Notes under the pieces: model-generated
The model's database searches: none
What the model saw: the letters and a program-made list of their open reading frames with translations, nothing else
Told to the model about the DNA's origin: nothing
Program-made: the position numbers and the translations under genes
Assembly (NCBI RefSeq): GCF_032118995.1
Contig: NC_092652.1
Coordinates: 25,781,044 to 25,845,043 of the forward strand
DNA length: 64,000 nt
Direction: 5' to 3'
From: Asterias amurensis
Taxonomy: Eukaryota > Echinodermata > Asteroidea > Forcipulatida > Asteriidae
Part shown: positions 10,150 through 19,989 of the stretch, piece after piece
How positions within the stretch are numbered: position 1 is the first letter of the stretch
Layout of the letters: every line of letters starts with the position of its first letter

Positions 10150-10715
10150 TGAAACTGAAAATACCCCCAAACTATGGACGAGGGTGCTTATTTGACACTT
10201 GTGTCCCTGAGCAAGACACTTAACTATAATTGCTTCTCTCCACCCAGGGGTAAATGGGTACCTGTGAGGGCAGAGATGGTTCTTGTGATTGATTTAGCCG
10301 AGTAGCGCATATTAATGTTGCACAGGCTGCATACTCCCCACCAGGGAGCTGAGATGGTTTTAGGAGTGAATTCAAGACCCACATGACCAGGGCCCAATTT
10401 CATAGAGCTACTTAAGCACAAAATGTTGCTTAAGCAAAAAAAATCATTGCCTAGTAAAATCAGATTATCGGCCAAGGCTCCACTCAATTGTTATGCTAAG
10501 TAAACCGCAGCTAAATACCAGTCACAAGCAACGTATATGGCATGAAATTTTGGCCAGTAACATGTGTAAAATAAGCGAGCTATTTTCGTGCTTAAGCGAA
10601 CTTTTTGTTTAAGCAGCTCTATGAAATTGGCCCCTGGGGTAATAACGTAAAGCGCTTTGGGACGCCCTCCGGGTGTGAAAAGAGCTCTATAAAAACTGGT
10701 TATTATTATTATTAA
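10150..10715 (+). mobile_element. SINE interrupted by a palindromic MITE
   Basis: SINE blocks on the left include GACACTTGTGTCCCTGAGCA and AGACACTTAACTATAATTGC. After the inserted element the 3' part resumes with AAAGCGCTTTGGGACGCC, GTGTGAAAAGAGCTCTATAA and a (TTA)n tail. The two halves read as one element once 10388-10636 is removed. Confidence 0.7.
10388..10636. mobile_element. Palindromic MITE (family D) nested in a SINE
   Basis: Terminal inverted repeats: CAGGGCCCAATTTCATAGAG at 10388 and CTCTATGAAATTGGCCCCTG ending at 10636, each continuing into a CTTAAGC motif. The interior is AT-rich and non-coding. One-sided relatives occur near 37545, 42405 and 54110. Confidence 0.82.
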
Positions 10716-10850
10716 TATAATTTTTTTGTCTTTCACATAGGTTTCAAATTGGCCAAATTCTCATTTTGCTATAACCGTCAAGTCTTATTCTCGGGCTTTC
10801 ATTGTTGATATATAAACACATACCAACAGACATCCTCATTTCACTGTTAA

Positions 10851-11000
10851 TCCGCCAAGGCGGATAAGTATTCCGTCCGGGCGGAATAGTAACCAGCCCG
10901 GGCGGAATAGTAATCAGCCCGGGCGGAATAGTAATCCGCGGCGGACTAGTTATCCGCGGCGGACTAGTAATCCGCTTGGCCGGAAAAGTAATCCGCAGAA
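10851..11000. repeat. Short minisatellite of CCGCCC/GGGCGG palindromes
   Basis: Units of 21 and 18 bp with the core GTAATC.GCCCGGGCGGAATA, then GTAATCCGCGGCGGACTA. Each unit contains a self-complementary GC core, so the array can form a series of small hairpins. Confidence 0.8.
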
Positions 11001-11110
11001 TACTAATCCAATAGTAGAGCTTGATTTTTTTCTGGTATGACCTATATACACTTCCGTAGAAACATACTTTCTCTAGCAATACGGTATGATTTGTTTCGCC
11101 ACGACAAAAC

Positions 11111-11462
11111 TTGACTGTGAACACTATTGCTAGTATAAAAACTGTCTTGGTAACGAAAGCAATTGAGAGTTGTTGATAGTATAAAACCTTGTGAGAAACG
11201 GCTCCCCCTCTGAAGTAACGTAGTTTTTGAGAAAGTGATATTTTCCCACTCAAATAATAAAAGACTTCAGCCGAAGAATTTTATTATGCATCTAAAAGGA
11301 TACAAAGTAATGCAACAAGGGTGTTTTTTTCTTTGCATTATTCTCTAGCAAAATTTGATCATCAAATTGAGCCAAAATTTAAACAGGTTTGTTATTTTAT
11401 GCATATGTTGGGATACACCAAGTGAGAATACTGGTCTTTGACAATTACCGAACGTGTCCAGC
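11111..11462 (-). mobile_element. Family A TIR element, left end decayed
   Basis: Interior blocks CTTGGTAACGAAAGCAATTG, TATAAAACCTTGTGAGAAAC, GGCTCCCCCTCTGAAGTAAC and GACAATTACCGAACGTGTCC are present. The middle carries the variant ATAATAAAAGACTTC segment also seen at 35459 and 41969. It ends where a family B element begins. Confidence 0.75.
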
Positions 11463-11634
11463 AGCTGATTTCACGAAACGCTTGGATTAATCCTAACTCG
11501 AGTTAAGACGAGTAACTCGTCCTAACTTAGGATGGGTTCAATGCGTCCTACGTATTTGGATACGGAACTGAACCCGTCGTAAGTCCTAAGATTAATCCTA
11601 AGTTATAAGAAGAGTTTGGTGAAATCGACGACAG
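11462..11634. mobile_element. Palindromic MITE (family B)
   Basis: Begins CAGCTGATTTCACGAAACGC and ends GTTTGGTGAAATCGACGACA. The interior has repeated TAGGATTAATCC / ACTCGAGTTAAGACGAG / CTCGTCCTAACTTAGGA palindromic motifs. Other copies: 33702-33857, 41419-41590, 45909-46067 and 46699-46852. Confidence 0.8.
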
Positions 11635-12479
11635 TGCCCTTAAGGAAATGAATGAACAGAATTGAACAACACGTAAAACTCAATTATGGTTGGAACCAAC
11701 TTGGTACCCGCGGAAATTCGAATACGCTTGAGACCAGCGCAGTTTTTAAGGAGACGATGCAAAATAAACCCTCAAGTTCAAATTAACATGCAACAACATG
11801 CACAGTGACTGATACTCGCCGCCACGTGCACAATTCGTTGGGACCACCGCGCAACGATCACAGGCAGTTTTGTTATGTCATGGCTTTTCAGTAATTTGTA
11901 CTGTTGTTTAAAGTTTGAATGCAACAATTCCCTATGGAAAAAGATAAAGAAAACAATATTTATTTTTGGAAAGTGTTTGCCAGTAATCAATTTTGAAAAC
12001 TAATTACTAATAATTATGCAAATGGCGAGTCCGCTATTTGCAGCACACAACCGAAAACAAGTTGTAAATCTCCTTCACACAAATGTGTTTAATCAATACT
12101 GATTGAATGTGTTTAATCAATACTGATCGAATGTTTTTAGTCAATACTGATTGCATGTGTCGTTTGATACTTGTGTGATACTATCCCAAATAATTGTACT
12201 AAATAATTTAAACTTAACGAAAAAGGTTACAGTATAACATCAATTAGTGTGAATAATATTATCATAATATGCTTTCCTTTCTTTCGTTAAAAAAAAAAAG
12301 AACCATGTAATGTCAAAAAGGTTGTCAGTTTGTGTTCAAAAACGACATTTTGGTGAAGAGTTTCATATCACACCCGTCACTTTTGCTATCTACCATCGTG
12401 ACACTGGCAGTAAGCCTATGATTAAAGTATAATGTTATTAACAAAGCTACAACTCTAACAACGATGTGAACTATTCGAT
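11635..12479. other. Gene-free stretch with a 24-bp triplicate
   Basis: No supported gene. At 12084-12155 a 24-bp unit (TGTGTTTAATCAATACTGAT plus four bases) is repeated three times in tandem with few changes. An A-rich tract lies at 12289-12299. Confidence 0.6.
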
Positions 12480-12640
12480 TTCACACTCTGATGTTTCTGA
12501 TCAGCAGAGTTCGAGTCCCAAACGTGACACTTTTTGTCCTTAAGCAAGACATTTAACCATTGCTTCGTCCATCTGATGGGACGTAAAGCCGTTGGTCCCA
12601 TGTGTTGTGTAACGCACGTAAATTAACCAAACGCACAATA
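12480..12640 (+). mobile_element. tRNA-derived SINE, 5' part
   Basis: Contains TGTTTCTGATCAGCAGAGTT, a B-box-like TTCGAGTCC, TTAAGCAAGACATTTAACCA and GGGACGTAAAGCCGTTGGTC, the same ordered blocks as the SINE copies at 25661, 28509 and 44545. Confidence 0.75.
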
Positions 12641-13475
12641 TCGAAAGGTGAAGAGGTATGCCCTAACATGTGCTACATTAAGCCATTTGCGAGTTCGATT
12701 TGAATATTGTCTGGTTGAATTACTTGTAAGTCATAAGTTACCACTGAAATTTTACTTCCTCGGACTATCAAAACAGTCGCTTTGTCACATAATTAGGGGC
12801 AAGCTTTGTGTAGCAACCTCCACAGATGAGCACCTGGTACAGTAATGTGTCATACACATCCATTTGGAATTGTGTCTTACGTAACTACGCAAAAGCTTGC
12901 CCGAACAAACAAAAAACAACAACATTGCAACTGTCTCTATAGTCTGAGGATTTCAAATGTAAGAAGTAACTTGTGATTATAAGCAAGTCATTGTTCCGGA
13001 CATTGATCGGGAATAAAAGTGTAGCGACGAGTTTTTAAACGGACGTTTAAGAACGAATCACTACTCTTTTATTCCCATTCACAAATGCCCTTTTGTTAAA
13101 AAACGTAAAACAAAATACAATTATAGACACTTTGACAATTGAAAATTCGAGGTTTGAAATTTATTGTTTTTCAAAAACGCGCGCGCTTACATATATTACG
13201 CGCTGTTACTAATTACTATGAACTGCGTTCCGCGTGATAATCTCGCACGCGCGCCCAAAACTCGGAAGCCAGCCGGTCTTAAACAGCTTCAGCTGTGTCT
13301 TTATCAACCGTTTAAACACCCCCACGTGACGCGCTCTCCACCAATAGGAGTAGAGAAAATGTCTGGGGTATTTATGAATCAACTCTAACCTTATTGTGTC
13401 TCCGAATGACCTGTCTCAGTAGATACATGCGCTATATAGGCTAAGGCATCGATATTTGATATATATATTTTTTGG
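12641..13475. other. Gene-free stretch
   Basis: No supported gene on either strand. About 13145-13330 is CpG-rich (GCGCGCGCTTAC, CGCACGCGCGCCC) and may be a small CpG-rich element or an unannotated promoter. Position 13390-13441 is a lone SINE tail (ACATGCGCTATATAGG). Confidence 0.4.
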
Positions 13476-13835
13476 TAAAGGCAGTGGACACTATTGGTAA
13501 TAACTCGAAATAATTATTAGCATAAAAACTTACCGTGTAACGGGTAATGGGGAGCTGTTGGTAGTATAAAACATTGTGAGAAACAGCTCCCTCTGGAGTG
13601 ACGTAGTTTTCGAGAAAGGTAATTTTCAACGAATTTGATTTCGAGACCTCAGAATTAGATTTTGAGGTCTCGTAAATCAAGCATCTAAAAGCACACACCT
13701 CTTTTTCTTTCATTATGATCTCGCAACTTCGACGACAAATTGAGCTCAAGTTTTTACGGGTTTGTTATTGTATGCATGAGAAATGTTGAGCTACACATGA
13801 GAAGACAATAACCAATTAGTGTCCAGCGTCTTTAA
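13476..13835 (-). mobile_element. Family A TIR element
   Basis: From TAAAGGCAGTGGACACTATT at 13476 to AGTGTCCAGCGTCTTTAA near 13835, with a full interior including the inverted GAGACCTCAG / TTGAGGTCTC pair. It abuts another copy in the opposite orientation. Confidence 0.88.
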
Positions 13836-14207
13836 AGACAGTGGACACTATTGGTAAATTGTCACATACCAGTCTTCTCACTTGGTGTATCTCAACATAA
13901 TGCATGAAATAATAAACCTGTGAAAATTTGAGCTTAATCGGTGGTCGAAGTTGCGAGAAAATAATAAAAGAAAAAATACCCTTGTCACACGAAGTTGTGT
14001 GCTTTTAGATGCTTGATTTCTAGACCTCAAATTCTAAATCTGAGGTCTCGAAATCAAATTCGTGGCAAATTACTTCTTTCATCGAAAACTACGTCACTTC
14101 AGAGGGAGCCGTTTCTCACAATGTTTTTTACCATCAACCTCTCCCCCATTAATGTTTTATGCCAATAATTATTTTGAGTATTTACCAATGGTGTCCAATG
14201 TCTTTAA
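13831..14207 (+). mobile_element. Family A TIR element, head-to-head with the previous copy
   Basis: From TTTAAAGACAGTGGACACTA to GGTGTCCAATGTCTTTAA, with interior blocks in the opposite order to 13476-13835. The two copies share the junction, giving a compound inverted arrangement. Confidence 0.88.
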
Positions 14208-14644
14208 AAAGTTGACGCTAGTAAACAACCTGCAGCTGCAGAACTAGCCAGCGAGAGTTGTGCTGATACTAATAGTAAACAATCTCCTTCTTTAGTCTTC
14301 ATATCCTTTAGTCGGTGGCGCTCAGGGCACTTCGTAACATTCGATATTTCTGTTTTCTGCAAGATTATGTGGGACTATCCATCAAAGCGCATGTATAGAT
14401 GTATCTCACCTTTTTTTTGATTCGCCGAGGTATCTCCTACACAGTGACACCTGCTACACAGAATATTCCAATGGTGTCTACTGCGTTTGATAAACAGCTA
14501 CCCCCGTATGTTGTACTATAGCCACGCCTTCCAAGAAACTCAAAGGTCTAATTCAGATATCATAATAGGATGCTTTGGAACTTTACACCACACACTGTCT
14601 AGTAACGCCCACTCTGAAACTCCCTCTACGTTTGTAGCGTAATA

Positions 14645-14815
14645 CACCGATCCATTAAACCAGGCCCAATTATCATTGACCAATCACAACCGCGAAATCT
14701 GATCACCATTTGAACCGTTTGGTGATCTTTGCACTAATGGCGGTCGGGTTTCGCGGCTGTGATTGGTCAACTGGCAAGGAGGCGGGGCGTATTGGATCGG
14801 TCTATTGATAAAGCC
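14645..14815 (+). promoter_or_regulatory. Inverted-repeat CCAAT/GC-box region upstream of GPCR copy 2
   Basis: GACCAATCACAACCGCGAAA at about 14678 is mirrored by TTTCGCGGCTGTGATTGGTC ending near 14768, giving two CCAAT boxes in opposite orientation. Outer blocks (CCGATCC and GGATCGG) also pair. Between the repeat and the receptor ATG lies GGAGGCGGGGCG, a GC-box-like motif. Position 100-270 bases upstream of an intronless receptor start suggests a core promoter; alternatively it is just a palindromic element that landed there. Confidence 0.4.
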
Positions 14816-14917
14816 TCGAACTGGACGACAGTCGCTAACACTTGGGGTGGAACACGCAGGAGTACAAGTTGTGACGAGACACGTTACAGTCGGAGGTGAT
14901 ATTTTGTACTTTCTGCA

Positions 14918-15964
14918 ATGGATGGAGAAAGTAGTTGGAGTGTGAGTGTAAACGCTAGCAGTGTCGGTGAGGCGGCATCACGCAACTCTTTCTTCACTGC
15001 TATGAATACAATCATTGCTTGTCTTGCGGTGCTTGGTAATAGCATGGTAATCACAGTGATGGTGAGCAGACAACGGTCCTTTAATTCCTTCACTAACCGT
15101 CTCATCCTTCATCAGTCCGTTATAGACACCATTGCTGGTGTCGTCTTCTTCTTGCATAAGGTCATCAGACCAGTCGAGATGACGGTAACCCTGGAAGGAA
15201 ACGTCTACGATCAACTGGTGTGTCGTTTAATATCCTCGGACTTTCTTCTTTGGGCAGTTAATATAGCATCCACCTACAACCTGGTCATTATTTCACTAGA
15301 GCGACTCGTGGCAACTTGCTACCCGGTGAAGTATCGCAATACCGTGTCTAGTGCTTGGCTGAAGTATGCTATAGGGGCTTCCTGGAGCTTAGGGATCGTC
15401 TATGCTTCCCATTTAATCATGGTCTTTGAGCCTAATAACGGACGTTGTCGTGACGTAGATGTGCAACTTGGCATTCGTCTAATGGCTGGCTCAATAGTAT
15501 TGTCTGTTGAGTATTTCATTCCTCTCATAATCATAGTCGTCTCCTATACGAAGATCGTGATCATGCTAAGCAAGAAACTTGATAAACCGGTAAATGTCCG
15601 GCAGCACAGACTGATTGAAGCAAAGAACAATGTCCTAACCACAGTTATACTTGCTGGTGTCATGTTCGTGATCTGCTGGACCCCGAATGAGTACGACTAC
15701 ATGAAAGCACTCTTCTTCCTTGAGTTTTGGGATGAGACTATTTACGATGCCCTGACTGGCCTATTGGCCTGCAATATGTTTGTCAACCCCATCATTTACT
15801 GCTTAAACTACAAACACTTCAGGCGTCAACTGAGTATTCTTGTAAGCAAGGGTTGTAGATCCAATCGGGTTGAGGAGCAGCCAGTCCGGTCAGTGTCAAG
15901 GGGCGCTCTGCAACCACGGGCTCCACAGTTGGCTTGCCCGCAGATTGCACCCGTTGCATCTTAA
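14918..15964 (+). CDS. Rhodopsin-family (class A) G-protein-coupled receptor, intronless, copy 2
   Basis: Orphan receptor of 348 residues, paralogue of the minus-strand gene at 7579-8607. The ATG at 14918 matches the start chosen for copy 1 (MDGES in both). The two proteins align without gaps to residue ~221; copy 2 then has a few extra residues in the third intracellular loop. Landmarks: N12 glycosylation site, GN41, D70, C102, ERL (128-130), C177, P202, CWTP in TM6 and NPIIY in TM7. The C-terminal tail is Pro-rich here, not Gln/Ser-rich as in copy 1. Residues 31-90 (TM1-TM2) are identical to copy 1, and 165 bp of that segment are identical at DNA level. Ligand and G-protein coupling are unknown. 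Echinoderm genomes are known to carry large lineage-specific class A receptor expansions; membership of one is my inference. Confidence 0.93.
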   Translation: MDGESSWSVSVNASSVGEAASRNSFFTAMNTIIACLAVLGNSMVITVMVSRQRSFNSFTNRLILHQSVIDTIAGVVFFLHKVIRPVEMTVTLEGNVYDQLVCRLISSDFLLWAVNIASTYNLVIISLERLVATCYPVKYRNTVSSAWLKYAIGASWSLGIVYASHLIMVFEPNNGRCRDVDVQLGIRLMAGSIVLSVEYFIPLIIIVVSYTKIVIMLSKKLDKPVNVRQHRLIEAKNNVLTTVILAGVMFVICWTPNEYDYMKALFFLEFWDETIYDALTGLLACNMFVNPIIYCLNYKHFRRQLSILVSKGCRSNRVEEQPVRSVSRGALQPRAPQLACPQIAPVAS

Positions 15965-16287
15965 AAGAAAGGGTAGATCTATAAAACGGACGGAGTAATT
16001 TCTCCCGGCCAATTTCAACTAAAACTCACGCGGGTCATACAATGTCAGATGGAATTGTATTGAATTTCACATTAAAAAATGGGCTGCTCAGTCAACTAAT
16101 CCTTTAGACTCATTAGGTTGCAAAAAATCATTCCATTTCTCAAGAAAAAAAGGCAAGAGGCGGATCAACCATACAATTCCATCAATAATAAAATGTGTAG
16201 TAGAAATCATGTGTACACGAAGACTACATTGAATGCAATAGCAGTATGACCGAAGTATTTGTGTTTTACAAAAACTACACAAACCCT
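15965..16287. other. 3' flank of GPCR copy 2
   Basis: No gene seen. ACATTAAAAAAT near 16070 and AATAATAAAATG near 16183 are the nearest A-rich stretches that might serve polyadenylation; no canonical signal can be assigned with confidence. Confidence 0.35.
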
Positions 16288-16460
16288 TTAAAGACAGTGG
16301 ACACTATTGGTAATAACTCAAAAATCATTGTTCGCATAAAACCTCACTTAGTAACAAGTAATGGGGAGAGGTTGATAGTATAAAACATTGTAAGAAACGG
16401 CTCCCTCTGAAGTGACGTAGTTTTTGAGAAAGAAGTAATTTACCACGAATTTGATTTGAT
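16288..16460 (-). mobile_element. Family A TIR element, truncated
   Basis: Left half only, from TTAAAGACAGTGGACACTAT to CCACGAATTTGATTTGAT. It is then replaced by a fragment with AGTGTCGAGGTGTTTCAAAC and GAGCCTAAGCCGAGGG, which is also found near 6600 in inverted order. Confidence 0.8.
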
Positions 16461-17297
16461 TAGTGTCGAGGTGTTTCAAACATTCAAACGGCTGGAGAAG
16501 GAGCCTAAGCCGAGGGTTGAACTAGAAACATTGAAAGCAAGTATCTTCCTTTATAAATTGTCAGAGGAAAGTGTTTAACCTCTACTTATTTCAAGATACA
16601 TACGGGAAGTGTCACGCTTAACTCACAGGCTGTAAATGTATATAAGTGTTTATTTACTACCACCGGTTTCAGAACAAGCTCTAAATAACCAAACAGTCAT
16701 GAAACATTCGCACGTAGAAACCTTGTTGTATTGCAAAAATACACAATTCTCTTTATTTAAAAGTTAATCGTGTTTGAACGTATGAAATTGATAAACAACC
16801 AACTTCACTAATTAATATGTGTTCAAAGTCTAATATACTACTTTTGTCCTTATGTCTGCTGTTGCGAGTATGAAAACATTGCATAAGACTTTCATATGTC
16901 ATAACAAATAAAAAGTACGGCTTGAATGTTGCAGTTATAGTAATTATTTTCAGCAGGTAAGCGTTAGACACTGTTGAGTTTCCTTGACCAGTTAGGTATA
17001 CGCATTTATTGATTCGAATGTCAGCAGAAGTGTACATAGTCGTCTAGTTATATTATTTCTCGAGACAACAAGTGCTTATTTTTATGTAAATTTTGTCGTA
17101 TTTAAGTGACACAACCGTTTAAAAATGTTTGATCGGAAGAAATGAAGACCTTTTCTATTAGAAGTTAGCACCTAAAAGTCCACCCTCTCACACTTTTGTG
17201 TTTTTATTTATTTCACAACACAATCGGTATTAGTATACCAGTATTGTCGGTGTCTCATTAAAGCTCAATACTGGGTAGTTTGCATTCGTTTTTAGTA
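16461..17297. other. Gene-free AT-rich stretch
   Basis: No supported gene. The minus-strand frame 16753-17037 is open but has no start context, domain or splice signals that I could recognise. Confidence 0.4.
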
Positions 17298-17669
17298 TTA
17301 AAGGCAGTGGACACTATTGGTAACTACTCAATATAGCATAAAATCTTACTTGGTAACGAGTAATTGGGAGCTGTTGACAGTATAAAACATTGTGAGAAAC
17401 GGCTCCCTCTGAAGTGATGTAGTTTTCGAGAAAGAAGTAATTTTCCACGAATTTGATTTCGAGACCTCAGATTTAGAATTTGAGGTCTCGAAATCAAGCA
17501 TCTGAAAGCACACAACTTCGTGTGACAAGGGTATTTTTTCTTTCATTATTATCTCGCAACTTCGACGACCAAATTTTCACAGGTTTGCATATTTATGCAT
17601 ATTATGTTGAGATACACCAAATGAGAAGACTGGTCTTTGACAACTACCAATAGTGTCCAATGCCTTTAA
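17298..17669 (-). mobile_element. Family A TIR element, near-consensus full copy
   Basis: From TTAAAGGCAGTGGACACTAT at 17298 to AGTGTCCAATGCCTTTAA at 17669, with all interior blocks. The internal hairpin GAGACCTCAGATTTAGAATT / TTGAGGTCTCGAAATC is intact. Confidence 0.9.
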
Positions 17670-17947
17670 TCGAGACAAAAACAAAGGGGGTTTGTTAAAA
17701 ACGTTAGGTGGCTATATGATTGTAAATGTATTGTATTTGACTGTATTGTATGTAAAAGTGTTAATAATAAAGTGATACCGACGATCATTTAAAAGGTGTA
17801 ATTGTTTGATGATTGTCCAGAAGATAGTCAAGGTCCACTGACCGAAGCGTTGAGCAAAACAAACCCGGCTTTTCTCAGAGCCAATATACTGTGTTTGTTC
17901 TATGGTGTCAACGTAAACCTTGCTCATTTAATAGAACTTGCCCACCG

Positions 17948-18318
17948 TTAAAGCCATTATACATTTTCGGGACAGAAAACAAAATAAAAGTTTACAGATT
18001 TACAAATAACTTACAGGGTTTACAGAAGGTAATGGTGAAAGACTTCCCTTGAAATATTATTCCATGAAATGCTTCACTTTTTGAGAATTCATTAAAACAA
18101 TTATCAGTTCTCCATATCGCGAATTACGGACTTATTTTAAACACGTGTCATGACACGGCGAAACGTGCGGAAACAAGGGTGGGTTTTCATTTTCTCCCAA
18201 CTCCGATGACCGATTGAGCCTAATTTTTCACAGGGTCGTTATTTCATATATAAGTTGTGATACACTAAGTGTGGGCCTTTGAACAACACTGTTTACCGAA
18301 AGTGTCCAATGGCTTTAA
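17948..18318 (+). mobile_element. TIR element family Q, second copy
   Basis: Shares with 2863-3206 the blocks TTTACAAATAACTTACAGGG, TGAAATATTATTCCATGAAA, GACACGGCGAAACG and the right terminus GTGTCCAATGGCTTTAA. The left terminus is partly decayed. Confidence 0.8.
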
Positions 18319-19989
18319 TAGACCCAATGGTTGTTTTAGAGCGGAAAGAGAACTACCCTCCAACCAAGGAACAGGTCTTAACAAATCAGTTCGTGGAGCA
18401 AATAGGTCATGGGCCGAAGGGCAAAAAGTCCTCTAGAAATAGAAGAATGCTGCAGCCCCATGGGTGAAGGGGAGATCTATACATTAAAATGTAGGGAATG
18501 GTGCCCTCTCCAAGAAAAAACAATGTTCTCATAAAAATATTGGTTCGCAAGCGAGAAATCCAAGATGGCGGCTAAAATTCAAGACGGCGGCTATTTATTT
18601 ATAGAAATGTCTAAGAAACACCCTAAAATGAACAGCTATTATACAAAAAATTTGTCCTGTTGCATACAAATTATGATCTGGAAGGATTTCACAAAACATG
18701 GAAAGTGCCCGTTTACAAAATGGCTGTCATTTTTTAGTTAAATAGCTCATTTTTAGCAAAAAGTCAACAATTTACTATAAATACAGTCGATACATGCACA
18801 ACTTTTGCATGCAGTGATGACATTTTGTTGAGCCGAGTATAAAGTCGTTAGTTTTCCCTAACTGGCATACATGAACTAGTTTTATATACTTTGAAAATCC
18901 AGAAAACCAGAAACTGGGGGGGGGGGGGGGTAATGTGCACCCCATTAAGCCCTGGTTAGCCACGCCCACAAAAAATCTCCAAAATTTCAAACATCACAAT
19001 TACAAATGTACAAGTCTCCTGCAATATTATGAGGGGGTAAATATTTTGTGAATTGCATAATTTTTACAGTATGTACAGGTAAATGTAGATCATGGAAGTG
19101 GCTCCAGTGTCTGTGTCCCCCCCCCCCTCCCTGACAGAGACTTTTTAGAAGGAACCGCTGGCATCAATATGGAATATTGGAATAAAGTGACGTTTCTCAC
19201 TCACTTTATTGATTTAGCTATTAAAGGGAAGGTCACATAGACGTCATGGCTGACAAGAAAGAAAACCTGAACTAGCGCCCTGGCTAGCCCAGCACAATTT
19301 TAAAGGGCAAGTTTATTCTCTAAGCCACCTACTATGTTTGGAAAAGAAGAGTGAAATCATACTGTGAATTATAGGGAAGACAGTGAAGCCACATAGACAG
19401 TTCTATTTGTAATTTTCACAAGACACAGGTGCGTCAAACAACTTTGTTAGTGTATGTAAAGGCCTTAAGACAAACATAAAAAGTAAAACCGGTACATACT
19501 CGCATACTTTCAGATATCTGTAATAGTTAAGGCGCAATCATTGTAAAATGAAGAGCACTTTTATGGGACAGGCTATTCTGAAACTATTGGAGGCTTGTTT
19601 TTTGTTCTAAACAAACATTTGGACTGGAGAGAGGGAAGGGCATTGGATAAGTGATGGGGGGGGGGGGGGGGGGAGAGAAAGGTGTGGTGAGGAACAGCAT
19701 ACATCTTCCATGAAGTTTCCCATATGTATGGTATGCCTAGAAACATTCCAAGTAAGATGTTGTAGTTTCTCATAACGTGTGAAATGTCATATCTGTATTA
19801 AATAATAGTTATTATTACGTAAAATGTAATGCCGGCACGTTATATTATGTTTGATGAGTGCAAGGCATTAGTTCTTATACAACGCTTCATTTATATGACT
19901 TGGGAGGTCAGATGGTTGAGTTTAATGGAGGGGGTAGGGGTTGAGGGGGGGGGGGGAACCCCTTTCACTTGAGTCTTGTTTCTCTATGT
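18319..19989. other. Gene-free region with four long poly-G/C tracts
   Basis: No supported gene. Homopolymers: G14 near 18917, C11 near 19117, G16 near 19657 and G10 near 19947. CCAAGATGGCGGCTAAAATT near 18569 is followed by a partial repeat of itself (AAGACGGCGGCT). The short ORFs are interrupted by the homopolymers and are not convincing. Confidence 0.5.

Noticed and set aside
17324..17546. Recurring ORFs beginning MCAFRCLISRPQ / MKEK.. in many places
   Set aside because: They are translations of the conserved family A hairpin region; each copy has its own stops and frameshifts.
18569..18605. YY1-like AAGATGGCGGC as a promoter
   Set aside because: It is repeated imperfectly in a gene-free region with no open frame downstream, so it is more likely part of a repeat.
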